Shown in pieces: positions 1 to 7,044 of a DNA stretch of 35,147 nt. Positions within the stretch are counted from its first letter, which is position 1; each line of letters opens with the position of its first letter. The notes beneath the pieces were generated by a model. It had not been told where the DNA came from. It saw only the letters and a list, made by a program, of their open reading frames with translations, and ran no database searches. The translations under genes and the position numbers were made by a program. Source of the stretch: an uncultured Elusimicrobium sp. (GTDB lineage: Bacteria; Elusimicrobiota; Elusimicrobia; Elusimicrobiales; Elusimicrobiaceae); assembly GCA_937891135.1 (NCBI GenBank), contig CALAFB010000118.1, forward strand, positions 1 through 35,147, read 5' to 3'.

Positions 1-113
1 CTTTTTTGTATTTTAGCACATATGTGGTACGCGTGCGCTTTTTGGTCACAGTAAATAAGCAAGATTAAGCAAATAAGCTATACGGAGAATGGACAGAGTT
101 TGGACACTAAAAA

Positions 114-143
114 GCCCTCTGATGTATGTAATCATCAGAGGGC
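114..143 (-). terminator. Rho-independent terminator of the cupin gene
   Basis: An 11-bp perfect stem (GCCCTCTGATG / CATCAGAGGGC, 8-base loop) is followed on the minus strand by TTTTT. It lies 19 bases beyond the stop codon of the cupin gene. Confidence 0.85.
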
Positions 144-161
144 CTATCCTGGATTAGAAAG

Positions 162-536
162 TTAACACAGCTCCGCATCACCCATTCCAAATTGAACTAA
201 AGAACCTTCTTTGGCTTGGACACAAATGTACTGCATATCGGTTTTAGCTTCCATTGTGCGAACAACTTTCGGTAATACACGCACACATGATCCTTCTGTA
301 ACCGTTACCGCTTCTGTGTCTAGAGTCATTACCCCATTTCCTTTTAAGAAAATATATACTTCTTCATTTTGTTTGTGTTTGTGATTAAACGGAAGTTTTA
401 TCCCGGCAGGCATAGAACTAACAGAAATTTCACAACCTGTTAAGCCCAAGACATCGTGCAAAAAAACTTTTCCATTTTCATATTTTGTTGCTACTTCCGA
501 TAAATTCCCTACTTCCGTCTTTTTATAATTCGCCAT
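162..536 (-). CDS. Small single-domain cupin protein
   Basis: A 124-residue single cupin barrel. The first cupin motif is visible as HKHKQNEEVYIFLKGNG (about residues 52-68), with the two His and the Glu that normally hold a metal; the second motif is weak and has no clear His. The start is supported by AGAGGAG 7 bases upstream. It is divergent from an HxlR-family regulator, an arrangement that often means the regulator controls the neighbour in response to a reactive compound. Substrate and reaction cannot be read from sequence. Small cupins of this type are often annotated as sugar-binding or detoxifying proteins, but that would be a guess here. The family assignment is secure; the function is open. 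Confidence 0.85.
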   Translation of the reverse strand: MANYKKTEVGNLSEVATKYENGKVFLHDVLGLTGCEISVSSMPAGIKLPFNHKHKQNEEVYIFLKGNGVMTLDTEAVTVTEGSCVRVLPKVVRTMEAKTDMQYICVQAKEGSLVQFGMGDAELC

Positions 537-576
537 AAATAGCTCCTCTAAATTAAGATACCTTTATTAAAACACA

Positions 577-624
577 AAGTAGTTCTTTTTGTAAAGTAGG
601 CACTATTTTGTAATATAGGTACTT
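577..624. promoter_or_regulatory. Candidate operator between cupin and HxlR genes
   Basis: Two imperfect direct repeats with a period of about 19 bases share TTTTGTAA..TAGG (about 584-600 and 604-619). AAGTA occurs at 577-581 and 594-598, with inverted TACTT at 620-624. This sits between the divergent start codons and just upstream of the regulator's -10 box. HxlR-family dimers such as YodB and HypR bind paired sites of this kind; binding here is inferred. Confidence 0.45.
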
Positions 625-650
625 ATTAGAAACTATTGGACACAAAAAGA

Positions 651-656
651 TATAAT
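651..656 (+). promoter_or_regulatory. -10 box of the HxlR gene, leaderless start
   Basis: TATAAT ends exactly 6 bases before the ATG at 663 and no ribosome-binding site is present, so transcription should begin at or next to the start codon. No good -35 is seen, as is common for regulated promoters. Confidence 0.65.
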
Positions 657-662
657 AAAACT

Positions 663-989
663 ATGATAACGCGAAACAATATGTCCCCTTGTCCTGTGGG
701 GCTTTTATTACAGGTCATTGGTAATAAGTGGAAAGTGCTCATTATACGGGATTTACTGACAGGTACAAAACGTTTTGGTATGCTTAAAAAGAGTGTAGGA
801 TGCTCTCAAAAAGTGCTAACGGATAATCTGAGGATGTTGGAAGAAGACCGCCTGATTACGCGCAAAGTATATGCCGAAGTGCCGCCAAAAGTGGAATATG
901 CTTTAAGCAAAACCGGGCACTCCCTTAAACCTGTACTGGATGCTATGGCTGCATGGGGCGAGAAATATCGCAAAACGCTTATAAAATAG
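663..989 (+). CDS. HxlR-family winged-helix regulator
   Basis: A 108-residue regulator with the full HxlR (MarR-like) pattern: CPVG near the N-terminus, GNKWKVLIIRDLL, KRFGMLKKSVGCSQKVLTDNLRMLEEDRLI (recognition helix region) and the wing KVEYALSKTGHSL. The Cys in CPVG is at the position of the redox-sensing Cys of YodB/HypR-type members, so sensing of electrophiles or oxidants is possible. I chose ATG 663 rather than an upstream in-frame TTG at 636, because TATAAT at 651-656 lies inside that extension and sits 6 bases from the ATG. It is divergent from the cupin gene, which is its likely target together with itself. Confidence 0.88.
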   Translation: MITRNNMSPCPVGLLLQVIGNKWKVLIIRDLLTGTKRFGMLKKSVGCSQKVLTDNLRMLEEDRLITRKVYAEVPPKVEYALSKTGHSLKPVLDAMAAWGEKYRKTLIK

Positions 990-1050
990 CCGACCTATCT
1001 ACTTTTGGATACTAAACCCTAAAACCGCCCCTTTAACAGCGGCTATCACG

Positions 1051-1257
1051 CTATTTATTGCTTAGAACAAATTCAGCAAAATCTTTAATTTTGGTTCCCT
1101 TGTGTTTGTGTTCAGGATCAATCTTTTCGAAATAACAATTCGGAATATCGTTTGTTTTCAAATTTATCTCAATACAAGGCGTACACCCCAACTCGTGATT
1201 TAAGGGATGGTATTTGCATTTGGTATTTCTACAGGTACAAAATTCTTTTGCGTTCAT
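1051..1257 (-). CDS. Small cysteine-rich protein (DUF6485-like)
   Basis: A 68-residue protein with seven Cys arranged as CTCRNTKC, CTPCIE and then a single NCYFEK, plus acidic and basic residues after the cysteines. The pattern CxC..C..C..C followed by an aromatic CYF resembles the small zinc-binding-like DUF6485 group; I recall the family pattern rather than having searched it. No signal peptide is seen, so it is probably cytoplasmic and metal-binding. It has its own leaderless-type promoter, with TACAAT 7 bases before the ATG. The convergent HxlR gene ends 61 bases away and shows no obvious relation. Role unknown. Confidence 0.7.
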   Translation of the reverse strand: MNAKEFCTCRNTKCKYHPLNHELGCTPCIEINLKTNDIPNCYFEKIDPEHKHKGTKIKDFAEFVLSNK

Positions 1258-1264
1258 AATAGTT

Positions 1265-1273
1265 ATTGTAACA
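1265..1273 (-). promoter_or_regulatory. Extended -10 of the Cys-rich gene, leaderless
   Basis: On the minus strand TGTTACAAT is an extended -10 (TGn plus TACAAT). The hexamer is 7 bases from the ATG at 1257 and no Shine-Dalgarno lies between. Confidence 0.6.
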
Positions 1274-2019
1274 CATATTTGCTTGCAATACGCTTGTCGG
1301 GTAAAGCAGAAATCATTCCCCCCAGTGAATGTCTCTTAAAATCCTTGACTTCTCTCCCTATAAGAAGCGTGAATATGTGTACAGACAAGCCCCTAACCTT
1401 CAAGGAGATACAAATGGCAAGAAAAAGCAATTTAGCCACCTGCAAGTTGGAAACCACCCTGGCTGATTTCTGTCTAATAAGCCGGATGAGTCATTCTAGG
1501 AAAGAACGATTAACTAATAAAGTCTTAAAAAACCCTCTCATTAAATAAAATCGACTTGATATCGCAATCTGCGACCTCAAGATTATTCTCAGTCAAAAAA
1601 GTGTCCCAAACTGACCACAAAATCAGTAAAACGTGGTTAGATTAGTGCAGTTGTATTGGAGAATTATGCAAAAATTGCGGAATATATTCATACTAAACGA
1701 ATGAAAGAAATGGGGTTACAGTTCAACACGCGTGCATCCTCAAAAGCCCCGAAATCGGCCTACAAACGGGGTTTAAGGCCTTAGACCGGGGTTTCCCCGC
1801 ATTTGGGGTATTCTTGGCACGTGAGGCGAAATGCCCAATACACACTAAGTCTTTGCTACGCACACTAGAAACTCGAACTAGCCAAAGTGCCAAGATGATA
1901 GTGGAAAGTTCGAAAAATTATAATAAAAGAATGGTACACCAAAGTGGACACCCTCTCGACGGTAGTTCGAGGCCCCTAGAGGGCGTTTTGTTTGTGTTGC
2001 ATACATACTCTTTGCATTT
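1274..2019. other. Gene-poor stretch of about 750 bases
   Basis: I see no supportable gene. Short open frames on both strands lack ribosome-binding sites and recognisable motifs. A 48-codon frame at about 1641-1785 looks protein-like but has no start, so it may be a decayed remnant. Two hairpins followed by T-rich tracts on the plus strand (1951-1995 and 2020-2050) suggest that some plus-strand transcript ends here, possibly a small RNA or a dead gene. GC-rich patches around 1740-1805 contain repeated CGGGGTTT. Confidence 0.5.
1951..1995 (+). terminator. Possible plus-strand terminator
   Basis: CCCTC...GAGGG encloses CTCGA...TCGAG and is followed by CGTTTTGTTTG. The stem is imperfect and no coding gene upstream explains it. 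Confidence 0.4.
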
Positions 2020-2050
2020 CCCCATACCTTATAGTGTGGGGTTTTCTTTT
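2020..2050 (+). terminator. Plus-strand terminator without a visible gene
   Basis: CCCCA...TGGGG with inner AC/GT pairing is followed directly by TTTTCTTTT. It faces the minus-strand terminator at 2057-2087. What transcript it ends is not clear. Confidence 0.6.
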
Positions 2051-2056
2051 ACCAAA

Positions 2057-2087
2057 AAATATCCCCCGACAAAGCCAGGGGATATTT
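2057..2087 (-). terminator. Terminator of the marC/dsbD-like operon
   Basis: A 10-bp stem AAATATCCCC / GGGGATATTT with an 11-base loop continues into TTTTTT on the minus strand, 23 bases after the stop codon of the thioredoxin-DsbD-like gene. Confidence 0.8.
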
Positions 2088-2109
2088 GTTAAACGTGTTT
2101 TAAATGTAG

Positions 2110-3264
2110 TTAAATATTCTGTGCCAGTAGTATAAATAACGCTAAAAATACCGCACATAATAACAACTTGGCAACGCCTAAGTGTTTCTTGAAAAAGTCA
2201 TTAAATCCTTTGGATTCATACCCCAACAGGGCCAGTACAAACACCACCACCAAAGGCACAATAAACATCAAATTATACAGCACCAAATAAAATACGGCCT
2301 TTGCGCGGAAACACGGCTCCTGCATAATCAGTACACACGTCGGCACATAAACTTGCCCGGTACACACGGCTTCTACCAAAGACACACAAAACCCTACTGC
2401 CAACGCCGCTAACACCAAACGCCCCGTGCTTTTTTGTTTATCACGCAGGAAAAACCCCATAATTTTATGGATACGTACTTTTAAATTGGTAGGTAATTGA
2501 AGCAACATCCCGTCTGATTTTTTGGTTTTACGGTAAATCCAAAAATCATATATGCTCAGTATAAAAAATAGCAAACAGACCACAGCCGTACAAACATAGA
2601 ACCCTTTAATCACATACGCAAACCCGCGCATGGCATATAAGAATTTAAATACACCCAGCCCCAACAGTAAATACGCGCAAAACACCGCCGCACAGTAAGA
2701 AGCCCCTACCAAAATAATTTCTTTACGGCTATACTTATATACCGTTAAGAAAGAAATAAAAAACACAATCACCGCAAACGCACACGGGTTAATCCCGTCC
2801 ACAAGCCCGTTGCCGATAATCGCCCAAAACGTAATTTTTTGGAACGCCGATTGGACTTGTTCCTTCATATCTTCTTGCGCCACGGTCACGACGTTTGTTT
2901 TTTCGTGCAGCAGGCGTGCTTTTTCAATGGCTTCTTCGGCATACGTACCAATTTCGGTCGGGTAGCCCATTAAATACGTACTACCCACCACCGCAGCCGG
3001 ATACCCCATTTTATTTTGAGCAATTCCGTACGCTTGGGCTGTTTTTTGAAAGGCCAAACTACCCTGCGGGGTGGAAATATCGTACTCCGTAAAATGGACC
3101 GTATCTTTAAATTTTTCTTGCAGCGGGCCCCAATACTCGTGCTTGAGTTTATTACAATGCACACACGTGGGGCTGACAAATAACGCAAATTCTACTTTGT
3201 CTTCGGCAAACGAAACACCGGCTGCTAACAGTAAGGCCGCAAACGCAACAAACTTTTTAATCAT
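2110..3264 (-). CDS. Thioredoxin-DsbD/CcdA-like transmembrane redox protein
   Basis: A 384-residue fusion. Residues 1-20 are a signal peptide ending in SFA. Residues 21-130 form a thioredoxin/glutaredoxin-like domain with CVHC (Cys34, Cys37) and a cis-Pro-like GYPA. About residues 145-384 are a polytopic DsbD/CcdA-like domain with DGINPCAFAV in the first helix and EAVCTGQVYVPT later, matching the two membrane cysteines that carry electrons across the membrane. It probably moves reducing power from cytoplasmic thioredoxin to the periplasmic domain for disulfide reduction. The domain order (periplasmic domain first, no C-terminal thioredoxin) differs from classical DsbD. The start overlaps the stop of the MarC gene by 4 bases (ATGA), so the two are co-transcribed. 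Confidence 0.88.
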   Translation of the reverse strand: MIKKFVAFAALLLAAGVSFAEDKVEFALFVSPTCVHCNKLKHEYWGPLQEKFKDTVHFTEYDISTPQGSLAFQKTAQAYGIAQNKMGYPAAVVGSTYLMGYPTEIGTYAEEAIEKARLLHEKTNVVTVAQEDMKEQVQSAFQKITFWAIIGNGLVDGINPCAFAVIVFFISFLTVYKYSRKEIILVGASYCAAVFCAYLLLGLGVFKFLYAMRGFAYVIKGFYVCTAVVCLLFFILSIYDFWIYRKTKKSDGMLLQLPTNLKVRIHKIMGFFLRDKQKSTGRLVLAALAVGFCVSLVEAVCTGQVYVPTCVLIMQEPCFRAKAVFYLVLYNLMFIVPLVVVFVLALLGYESKGFNDFFKKHLGVAKLLLCAVFLALFILLAQNI

Positions 3265-3848
3265 TTCACAAACTCCGCAATGCCGCCCAATACCATATCT
3301 ACGGACATCAAAATTAAGATCATCCCGGATAACCGTTCAATGGCCGTTAACCCGCGCTGGCCCAACAGTTTACTAATCGGGAAAGAGGCCATTAAAATAA
3401 TGGAGTTAATGATAGAGGCACAAACCACAGCCCCCAGCGTAATAAATTTGTTGGAATGTTGCGCCGCAATAATAAGTACCAACGACAGAGCCGCCGGCCC
3501 CGCCACCAACGGAATGGCTAATGGCACAATAAACGGCTCGCCGGTAAGGTCATTTTTGGGGGCTTCGTCCGTGCCTTTACCAAATACCAAATCAATGGAA
3601 ATTAAAAATAGGATAATCCCCCCGGCAATACTAAGCGAATACGAATGAATACCAAACGCCTGCAAAAACCATTTCCCGCAGAACAAAAACAGTACCATAA
3701 TCAGCATGGCGATACTAAGTTCGCGCACGAGCACAATTTTGCGCCGTTCCGGGGCTACTTTTTTAAGGGCCGTAATAAACAGCGGAATATTCCCAAACCC
3801 GTCCATAACGAGGGCCAACGTAATCACAGAAGAAATAAACGAATCCAT
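3261..3848 (-). CDS. MarC family (UPF0056) inner-membrane protein
   Basis: A 195-residue, roughly six-helix protein with typical MarC features: an N-terminal ALVMDGFGNIPLFI, LVRELSIAMLIM, GGIILFLISIDLVFG, the central VPLAIPLVAGPAALS and a C-terminal ERLSGMILILMSVDMVLGGI. Length matches the family (about 200). Function of the family is unsettled; it was once linked to multiple antibiotic resistance without good support. The start has AAGGAG 8 bases upstream, and a 45-base leader follows a TGCTATAAT promoter. It is the first gene of a two-gene operon with the redox protein, overlapping by 4 bases, which hints at a shared envelope-related role, although this is inference. Confidence 0.9.
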   Translation of the reverse strand: MDSFISSVITLALVMDGFGNIPLFITALKKVAPERRKIVLVRELSIAMLIMVLFLFCGKWFLQAFGIHSYSLSIAGGIILFLISIDLVFGKGTDEAPKNDLTGEPFIVPLAIPLVAGPAALSLVLIIAAQHSNKFITLGAVVCASIINSIILMASFPISKLLGQRGLTAIERLSGMILILMSVDMVLGGIAEFVK

Positions 3849-3893
3849 AATAAACTCCTTAAGGGCACTTGAAAAGCCCCGAAATACAGTTAT

Positions 3894-3902
3894 ATTATAG
3901 CA
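3894..3902 (-). promoter_or_regulatory. Promoter of the marC operon
   Basis: The minus strand reads TGCTATAAT, a perfect -10 with the TGn extension. It lies 45 bases upstream of the ATG, so this message has a leader with a normal AAGGAG site. Confidence 0.7.
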
Positions 3903-3925
3903 AATTCGTTTTTGAGTGCATATGA

Positions 3926-3950
3926 TTGCCCCGCTTCATAGGCGGGGCAA
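3926..3950 (-). terminator. Strong hairpin after the pilin gene
   Basis: A 9-bp perfect stem TTGCCCCGC / GCGGGGCAA with a 7-base loop lies 15 bases past the pilin stop codon. There is no long T-run, so it may act as terminator or as 3'-end stabiliser. Confidence 0.6.
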
Positions 3951-3964
3951 CACAGCATATCATT

Positions 3965-4744
3965 TTACAAATCTTCAAATGCGGGATCTATGTCTTTAAG
4001 CCAATTGGCTAATTTGGCTTGAACAGGGTTATCTGCATCGTAGTACATGCTGTATAATTTTGTACCATTCGGGTAGTAATAGATTTCTATGTCTGGTATA
4101 CCATTACTAAACTGTGGCACGATGTCTATAAATATTTCATTTGGCATACAGTGTTCTAAAGAAATACGCCATAATGTTGTATTAGTAGATTCCGCCATAC
4201 CGGCATTTTCTAAAAAAGGCGTAAATTGGCATTTGTGATCATCAGATAACCCATCGGAGCCTTTATTCCAATTTCCTTCCATAAATGCCAATTTGGCTTG
4301 TTTTTCCCACGCATTAAGCGTAGTTAACAACTCAGTATACCGGGCTTTGGTTACGGCAAATTGGTACTGCGGCAACGCCACAGCTGCCAAAATACCGATA
4401 ATCAGTACCACAACTAATAGTTCTATGAGTGTAAATCCGCGGGCGAGCCCCCTCATCCCGGTGCTTACGCACTCGGCCTTCCCCCTCATGGGGAAGGAAA
4501 TGGGCTGTTCACCTCTCCCTTGAGGGAGAGGGTGGCACAAAGTGCCGGGTGAGGGGGTGTCAAATAAAGGTGTCATCTCCGAGGTCTGTAATCGGGGATC
4601 TTCCACGTACCCATTCAATAAGGCCTTTTCCTTTTGATAACAACGGCAAGCGTTGAAGATTCCCGATCCTCGGGAATGACTTTTATTATTTTGTACGACT
4701 ACATTCTTTTGCGTATAACCCCGCCGGGTATTTTGTTTTTCCAT
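3965..4744 (-). CDS. Type IV pilin-like protein with repeat-filled leader
   Basis: A 259-residue frame if started at ATG 4744, which has GGAG 9 bases upstream. The prepilin core GFTLIELLVVVLIIG begins at about residue 103, so the leader would be about 100 residues, far longer than the usual 5-25. The extra part translates repeat DNA (features 4451-4692), including a block shared with the pilin at 15822-16559. An internal ATG at 4456 would give MRGLARG followed by FTLIELL, an ideal short leader, but it lacks a Shine-Dalgarno. The mature part (about 157 residues) has a hydrophobic N-terminal helix, then a globular domain with two Cys (about 194 and 219 counted from the 4744 start). The gene stands alone, with no pilus machinery nearby. 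Pilin-family membership is sure; expression from the long start is not. Confidence 0.8.
   Translation of the reverse strand: MEKQNTRRGYTQKNVVVQNNKSHSRGSGIFNACRCYQKEKALLNGYVEDPRLQTSEMTPLFDTPSPGTLCHPLPQGRGEQPISFPMRGKAECVSTGMRGLARGFTLIELLVVVLIIGILAAVALPQYQFAVTKARYTELLTTLNAWEKQAKLAFMEGNWNKGSDGLSDDHKCQFTPFLENAGMAESTNTTLWRISLEHCMPNEIFIDIVPQFSNGIPDIEIYYYPNGTKLYSMYYDADNPVQAKLANWLKDIDPAFEDL
4451..4692. repeat. Composite palindromic repeat inside a pilin leader (copy A)
   Basis: Several short palindromes lie in series: CCTCTCCCT/AGGGAGAGG at 4512-4531, GGCAC/GTGCC at 4534-4546 and a CCGAGGATCGG-like end next to GGAATGAC. The part from about 4548 to 4680 is strongly similar to 16395-16532, and the part at about 4449-4498 matches the reverse complement of the intergenic copy at 25405-25455. 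It lies exactly between the native start region and the codon for Gly(-1) of the pilin, and stays open in frame. Confidence 0.8.
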
Positions 4745-4929
4745 AGTTACATTCTCCGTAAGTTTCAATTTTTCTGCTTCGGAAAATGCAACCAAAAAAC
4801 GGATGCTCATTCCCAAGATCCATTATCCCTTCAGAAACAAACAACCGTAGCCTGCCCTCATATAAAACGGCAAACATTCAGTACCAATCAAACGGGTAAT
4901 TAGTCCGTCCAATGGGTACTTTTAAACGG

Positions 4930-4992
4930 CTGTTTTTGGAATAATGGATGTTGCTTTACGCAACGGAGCCTAAAATAGGCAACCAAAAACAG
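4930..4992 (-). promoter_or_regulatory. Three-way-junction structure in pilin 5' leader
   Basis: A 10-bp closing stem (CTGTTTTTGG 4930-4939 with CCAAAAACAG 4983-4992) encloses two hairpins: GTTGC/GCAAC (4950-4964) and GCCT/AGGC (4968-4980). On the minus strand it starts about 11 bases after the predicted transcription start and ends 186 bases before the pilin ATG. The gap 4745-4929 shows no convincing gene. It could be a regulatory RNA element or a palindromic repeat. Confidence 0.5.
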
Positions 4993-5009
4993 AAAGAAAT
5001 TGTACCTAT

Positions 5010-5038
5010 AGTATAATAAAAAATCGGCGAAATAACAA
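5010..5038 (-). promoter_or_regulatory. Promoter for the pilin at 3965-4744
   Basis: On the minus strand, TTGTTA (5033-5038), a 17-base spacer and TATACT (5010-5015) form a good sigma-70-like promoter. It predicts a leader of about 260 bases before ATG 4744. Confidence 0.6.
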
Positions 5039-5049
5039 CGAAAGGACGT

Positions 5050-6456
5050 CTATTTTTTAAGAAAAGTACGCGCACGTTTTATAAATGCGTTGCGCTGATT
5101 TTGCCCGGGCAAAAAGCGTTTTAAACGATGGCGTACCTGGCTGGCAGCCGAAGTATGAGAAGGCAGCTGCCCCGCGCGGTCCGACGAGCGTCGGCGCGGC
5201 CCCTGATAAGTTTTTAAGGCAGGTTCCTGCGGCAGTTTACCGCTATCCCACGAAATGCGCTGATGCGGGAAAATACTTTGCCGCCCGGTAATTAAAAAAC
5301 TAATCACGCACGCCACCGTAGCGTACGGGGCAATCGCCGCTCCAAAAAGTTCTATGGCCATAATACTGGCCGAAATCGGCGTATTGGCCGTGCCGGCTAA
5401 TACGGCCACCAGCCCCAGGGCAGCCAGCGTAGCACTATCTACCTGCAAAAATGCCGAAAGCATCGCCCCCGCCTGCGCGCCCACAAAGAAAATCGGCGTT
5501 ACAATGCCGCCAATACCGCCCACGGCTAACGTAACCGACGTGGTAATCATCTTATACAAAAAACCAAACGGGGACTGTAACGCCGCCCCACTAAGCGGCC
5601 CTTCTATTCCGGCCATCCCTAATCCTAAATATAACGGAGAAGTAAAATAGCCGATCAGCACCAGTAATAGCCCGCCTAACATACACGTCCAAAACATTCC
5701 GCGGCGCAGCGTAACCAGCCGGAACACCACGCGGGCCAGTTTACTAATTTCAATAAATAAAATGGAAATAAGCCCAAAAAACAGCCCGGCTATAATCACT
5801 TTTAAAAAGAAAAGTTCCGAAAATACCGGCGAAAACGCAATCGGATGATACAAATAATTTACCCCTAGTGCCGAAGTAACACCATACGCCGTAATCCCGG
5901 CTACGAGTGCCGGGAACATCACTTCATAAAAAATATGCCCTACCCACAACACCTCTAGCCCAAACAGCGCACCCGAAACGGGCACGCCAAACACGCCGGC
6001 AAACCCGGCACTCACGCCGCAAATCATCATTTTGCGCTGGTCCTGCGGGCTCATATGAATCACACGCGCCAAAAAAGCGGATACACCGGCCCCCACGTCG
6101 GCACACGGGGCTTCTTTCCCGGCGGAACCGCCAACGGTCATTGTAACAATGGAAAGTACAAATGTTTTCACGGCCGAACCCATAGAAACCGGGCGGTGCC
6201 CGTTAATGCGTTTAATGACGGCGTCGGTGGAATAATCTTTATGGGCTTTGGCTACTTTGCGCGATAAAAGTGCCACCATATAGAGAGCAAACGGCAAGGC
6301 TATATAAAAACACGGCACGCCGTTGCGCGCCCCAATGGCAGCGTCTAATAGTTTAAGGAACGCCGCATCTAGCCCACCCACTATAATACCCACTCCGGTG
6401 GCTAATAGCAACCATTTGACAATGTTTACAAAAGAATGAGCCGAATCGTTGAACAT
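5050..6456 (-). CDS. CLC-family chloride channel/transporter
   Basis: A 468-residue polytopic membrane protein of the voltage-gated chloride channel family. The selectivity segment GREGP appears as GGSAGKEAP with the gating Glu at residue 115; GVPVSGALFGLEVL (about 157-170) and GGIGGIVTPIFFVGAQAG are also recognisable. The usual GSGIP motif is not obvious (STDAV region). In E. coli ClcA the proton pathway uses two adjacent Glu in FIIEEM; here FGLEVL keeps the first (Glu168) but has Val169 at the place of the internal proton Glu, which suggests a channel or altered coupling. The last 65 residues are a basic, low-complexity tail without a CBS domain. It begins 1 base after the stop of the deformylase gene and is co-transcribed with it. 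Confidence 0.88.
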   Translation of the reverse strand: MFNDSAHSFVNIVKWLLLATGVGIIVGGLDAAFLKLLDAAIGARNGVPCFYIALPFALYMVALLSRKVAKAHKDYSTDAVIKRINGHRPVSMGSAVKTFVLSIVTMTVGGSAGKEAPCADVGAGVSAFLARVIHMSPQDQRKMMICGVSAGFAGVFGVPVSGALFGLEVLWVGHIFYEVMFPALVAGITAYGVTSALGVNYLYHPIAFSPVFSELFFLKVIIAGLFFGLISILFIEISKLARVVFRLVTLRRGMFWTCMLGGLLLVLIGYFTSPLYLGLGMAGIEGPLSGAALQSPFGFLYKMITTSVTLAVGGIGGIVTPIFFVGAQAGAMLSAFLQVDSATLAALGLVAVLAGTANTPISASIMAIELFGAAIAPYATVACVISFLITGRQSIFPHQRISWDSGKLPQEPALKTYQGPRRRSSDRAGQLPSHTSAASQVRHRLKRFLPGQNQRNAFIKRARTFLKK

Positions 6457-6457
6457 G

Positions 6458-6982
6458 TTAGTCCCAATTGGGTCGTAACTTTTTAATGGCTTTTTTGACT
6501 TCGGGTTTTAACTTGGGGTCTACTAAATCCACAAACAGTTTTCCATCTAAGTGGTCCACTTCGTGTTGAAAAGCCTTGGCTAACAGACCGCGCGCACGCT
6601 TGACTTGTTCTACCCCGTTTTCGTCGGTATATTTCACGGTAATGTCCGTCGCGCGTTTGACATCGGCCCACAAACCGGGCAGCGATAAACAACCTTCTTC
6701 TTCCAATTTTTCCCCGCGTTTGGCCAAAATAACCGGGTTAATAATCACGTAGCGCGTCGGCGGGGCGTCCTCGTCATCCGGGTTCGGCAGCAAAATAACC
6801 GCCATACGGTAATCCAACCCAATTTGGTTCGCCGCCAAACCTACCCCGTGCACGGCCAAGCAAGTTTCTTCCATATCCGCCAAGAGTTTTGGCAGCAGCG
6901 GGGCCAACACTTCGTACTTAATGGGCTTTAGTTTCTGGCGCAAAATCGGTTCGCCGTATTTGGTAATGCGTAAAATAGCCAT
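6458..6982 (-). CDS. def: Peptide deformylase
   Basis: A 174-residue metalloenzyme that removes the formyl group from the N-terminal Met of new proteins. All three signature motifs are present: GVGLAANQIG, EGCLSLPG (metal-binding Cys) and HEVDHLDG (two metal-binding His and the catalytic Glu). Length is normal for the family and the C-terminus is short. The start is well placed, with TAAAAT 6 bases upstream and no Shine-Dalgarno, so the mRNA is probably leaderless. It is the first gene of a two-gene unit with the CLC transporter; the pairing has no obvious functional meaning. Confidence 0.97.
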   Translation of the reverse strand: MAILRITKYGEPILRQKLKPIKYEVLAPLLPKLLADMEETCLAVHGVGLAANQIGLDYRMAVILLPNPDDEDAPPTRYVIINPVILAKRGEKLEEEGCLSLPGLWADVKRATDITVKYTDENGVEQVKRARGLLAKAFQHEVDHLDGKLFVDLVDPKLKPEVKKAIKKLRPNWD

Positions 6983-6988
6983 AATTGT

Positions 6989-6997
6989 ATTTTAGCA
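6989..6997 (-). promoter_or_regulatory. Extended -10 of def, leaderless
   Basis: On the minus strand TGCTAAAAT is an extended -10. The hexamer ends 6 bases before the def ATG, so the transcript should start at the A of ATG. Confidence 0.65.
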
Positions 6998-7032
6998 AAT
7001 TAAAAGCAGTTTTATTCTGACTCCAAAAAAGA

Positions 7033-7038
7033 TAAAAT
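7033..7038 (+). promoter_or_regulatory. -10 of the nuclease gene, leaderless
   Basis: TAAAAT ends 6 bases before ATG 7045. AAAGG lies directly against the ATG, too close to act as a normal ribosome-binding site. No clear -35 is seen. Confidence 0.5.
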
Positions 7039-7044
7039 AAAGGT

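Noticed and set aside
636..662. TTG start nine codons upstream for the HxlR gene
   Set aside because: It has no ribosome-binding site and would place the TATAAT box inside the coding region; ATG 663 has the leaderless geometry seen elsewhere.
1207..1548. 113-codon open frame on the plus strand
   Set aside because: No ribosome-binding site, no recognisable motif, and it overlaps the start of the Cys-rich gene on the other strand.
1814..2092. 92-codon open frame on the plus strand
   Set aside because: It runs through two terminator-like hairpins and has no ribosome-binding site or protein-like composition.
4686..4877. 63-codon open frame upstream of the first pilin
   Set aside because: It overlaps the pilin ribosome-binding site and leader and has no motif or ribosome-binding site of its own.
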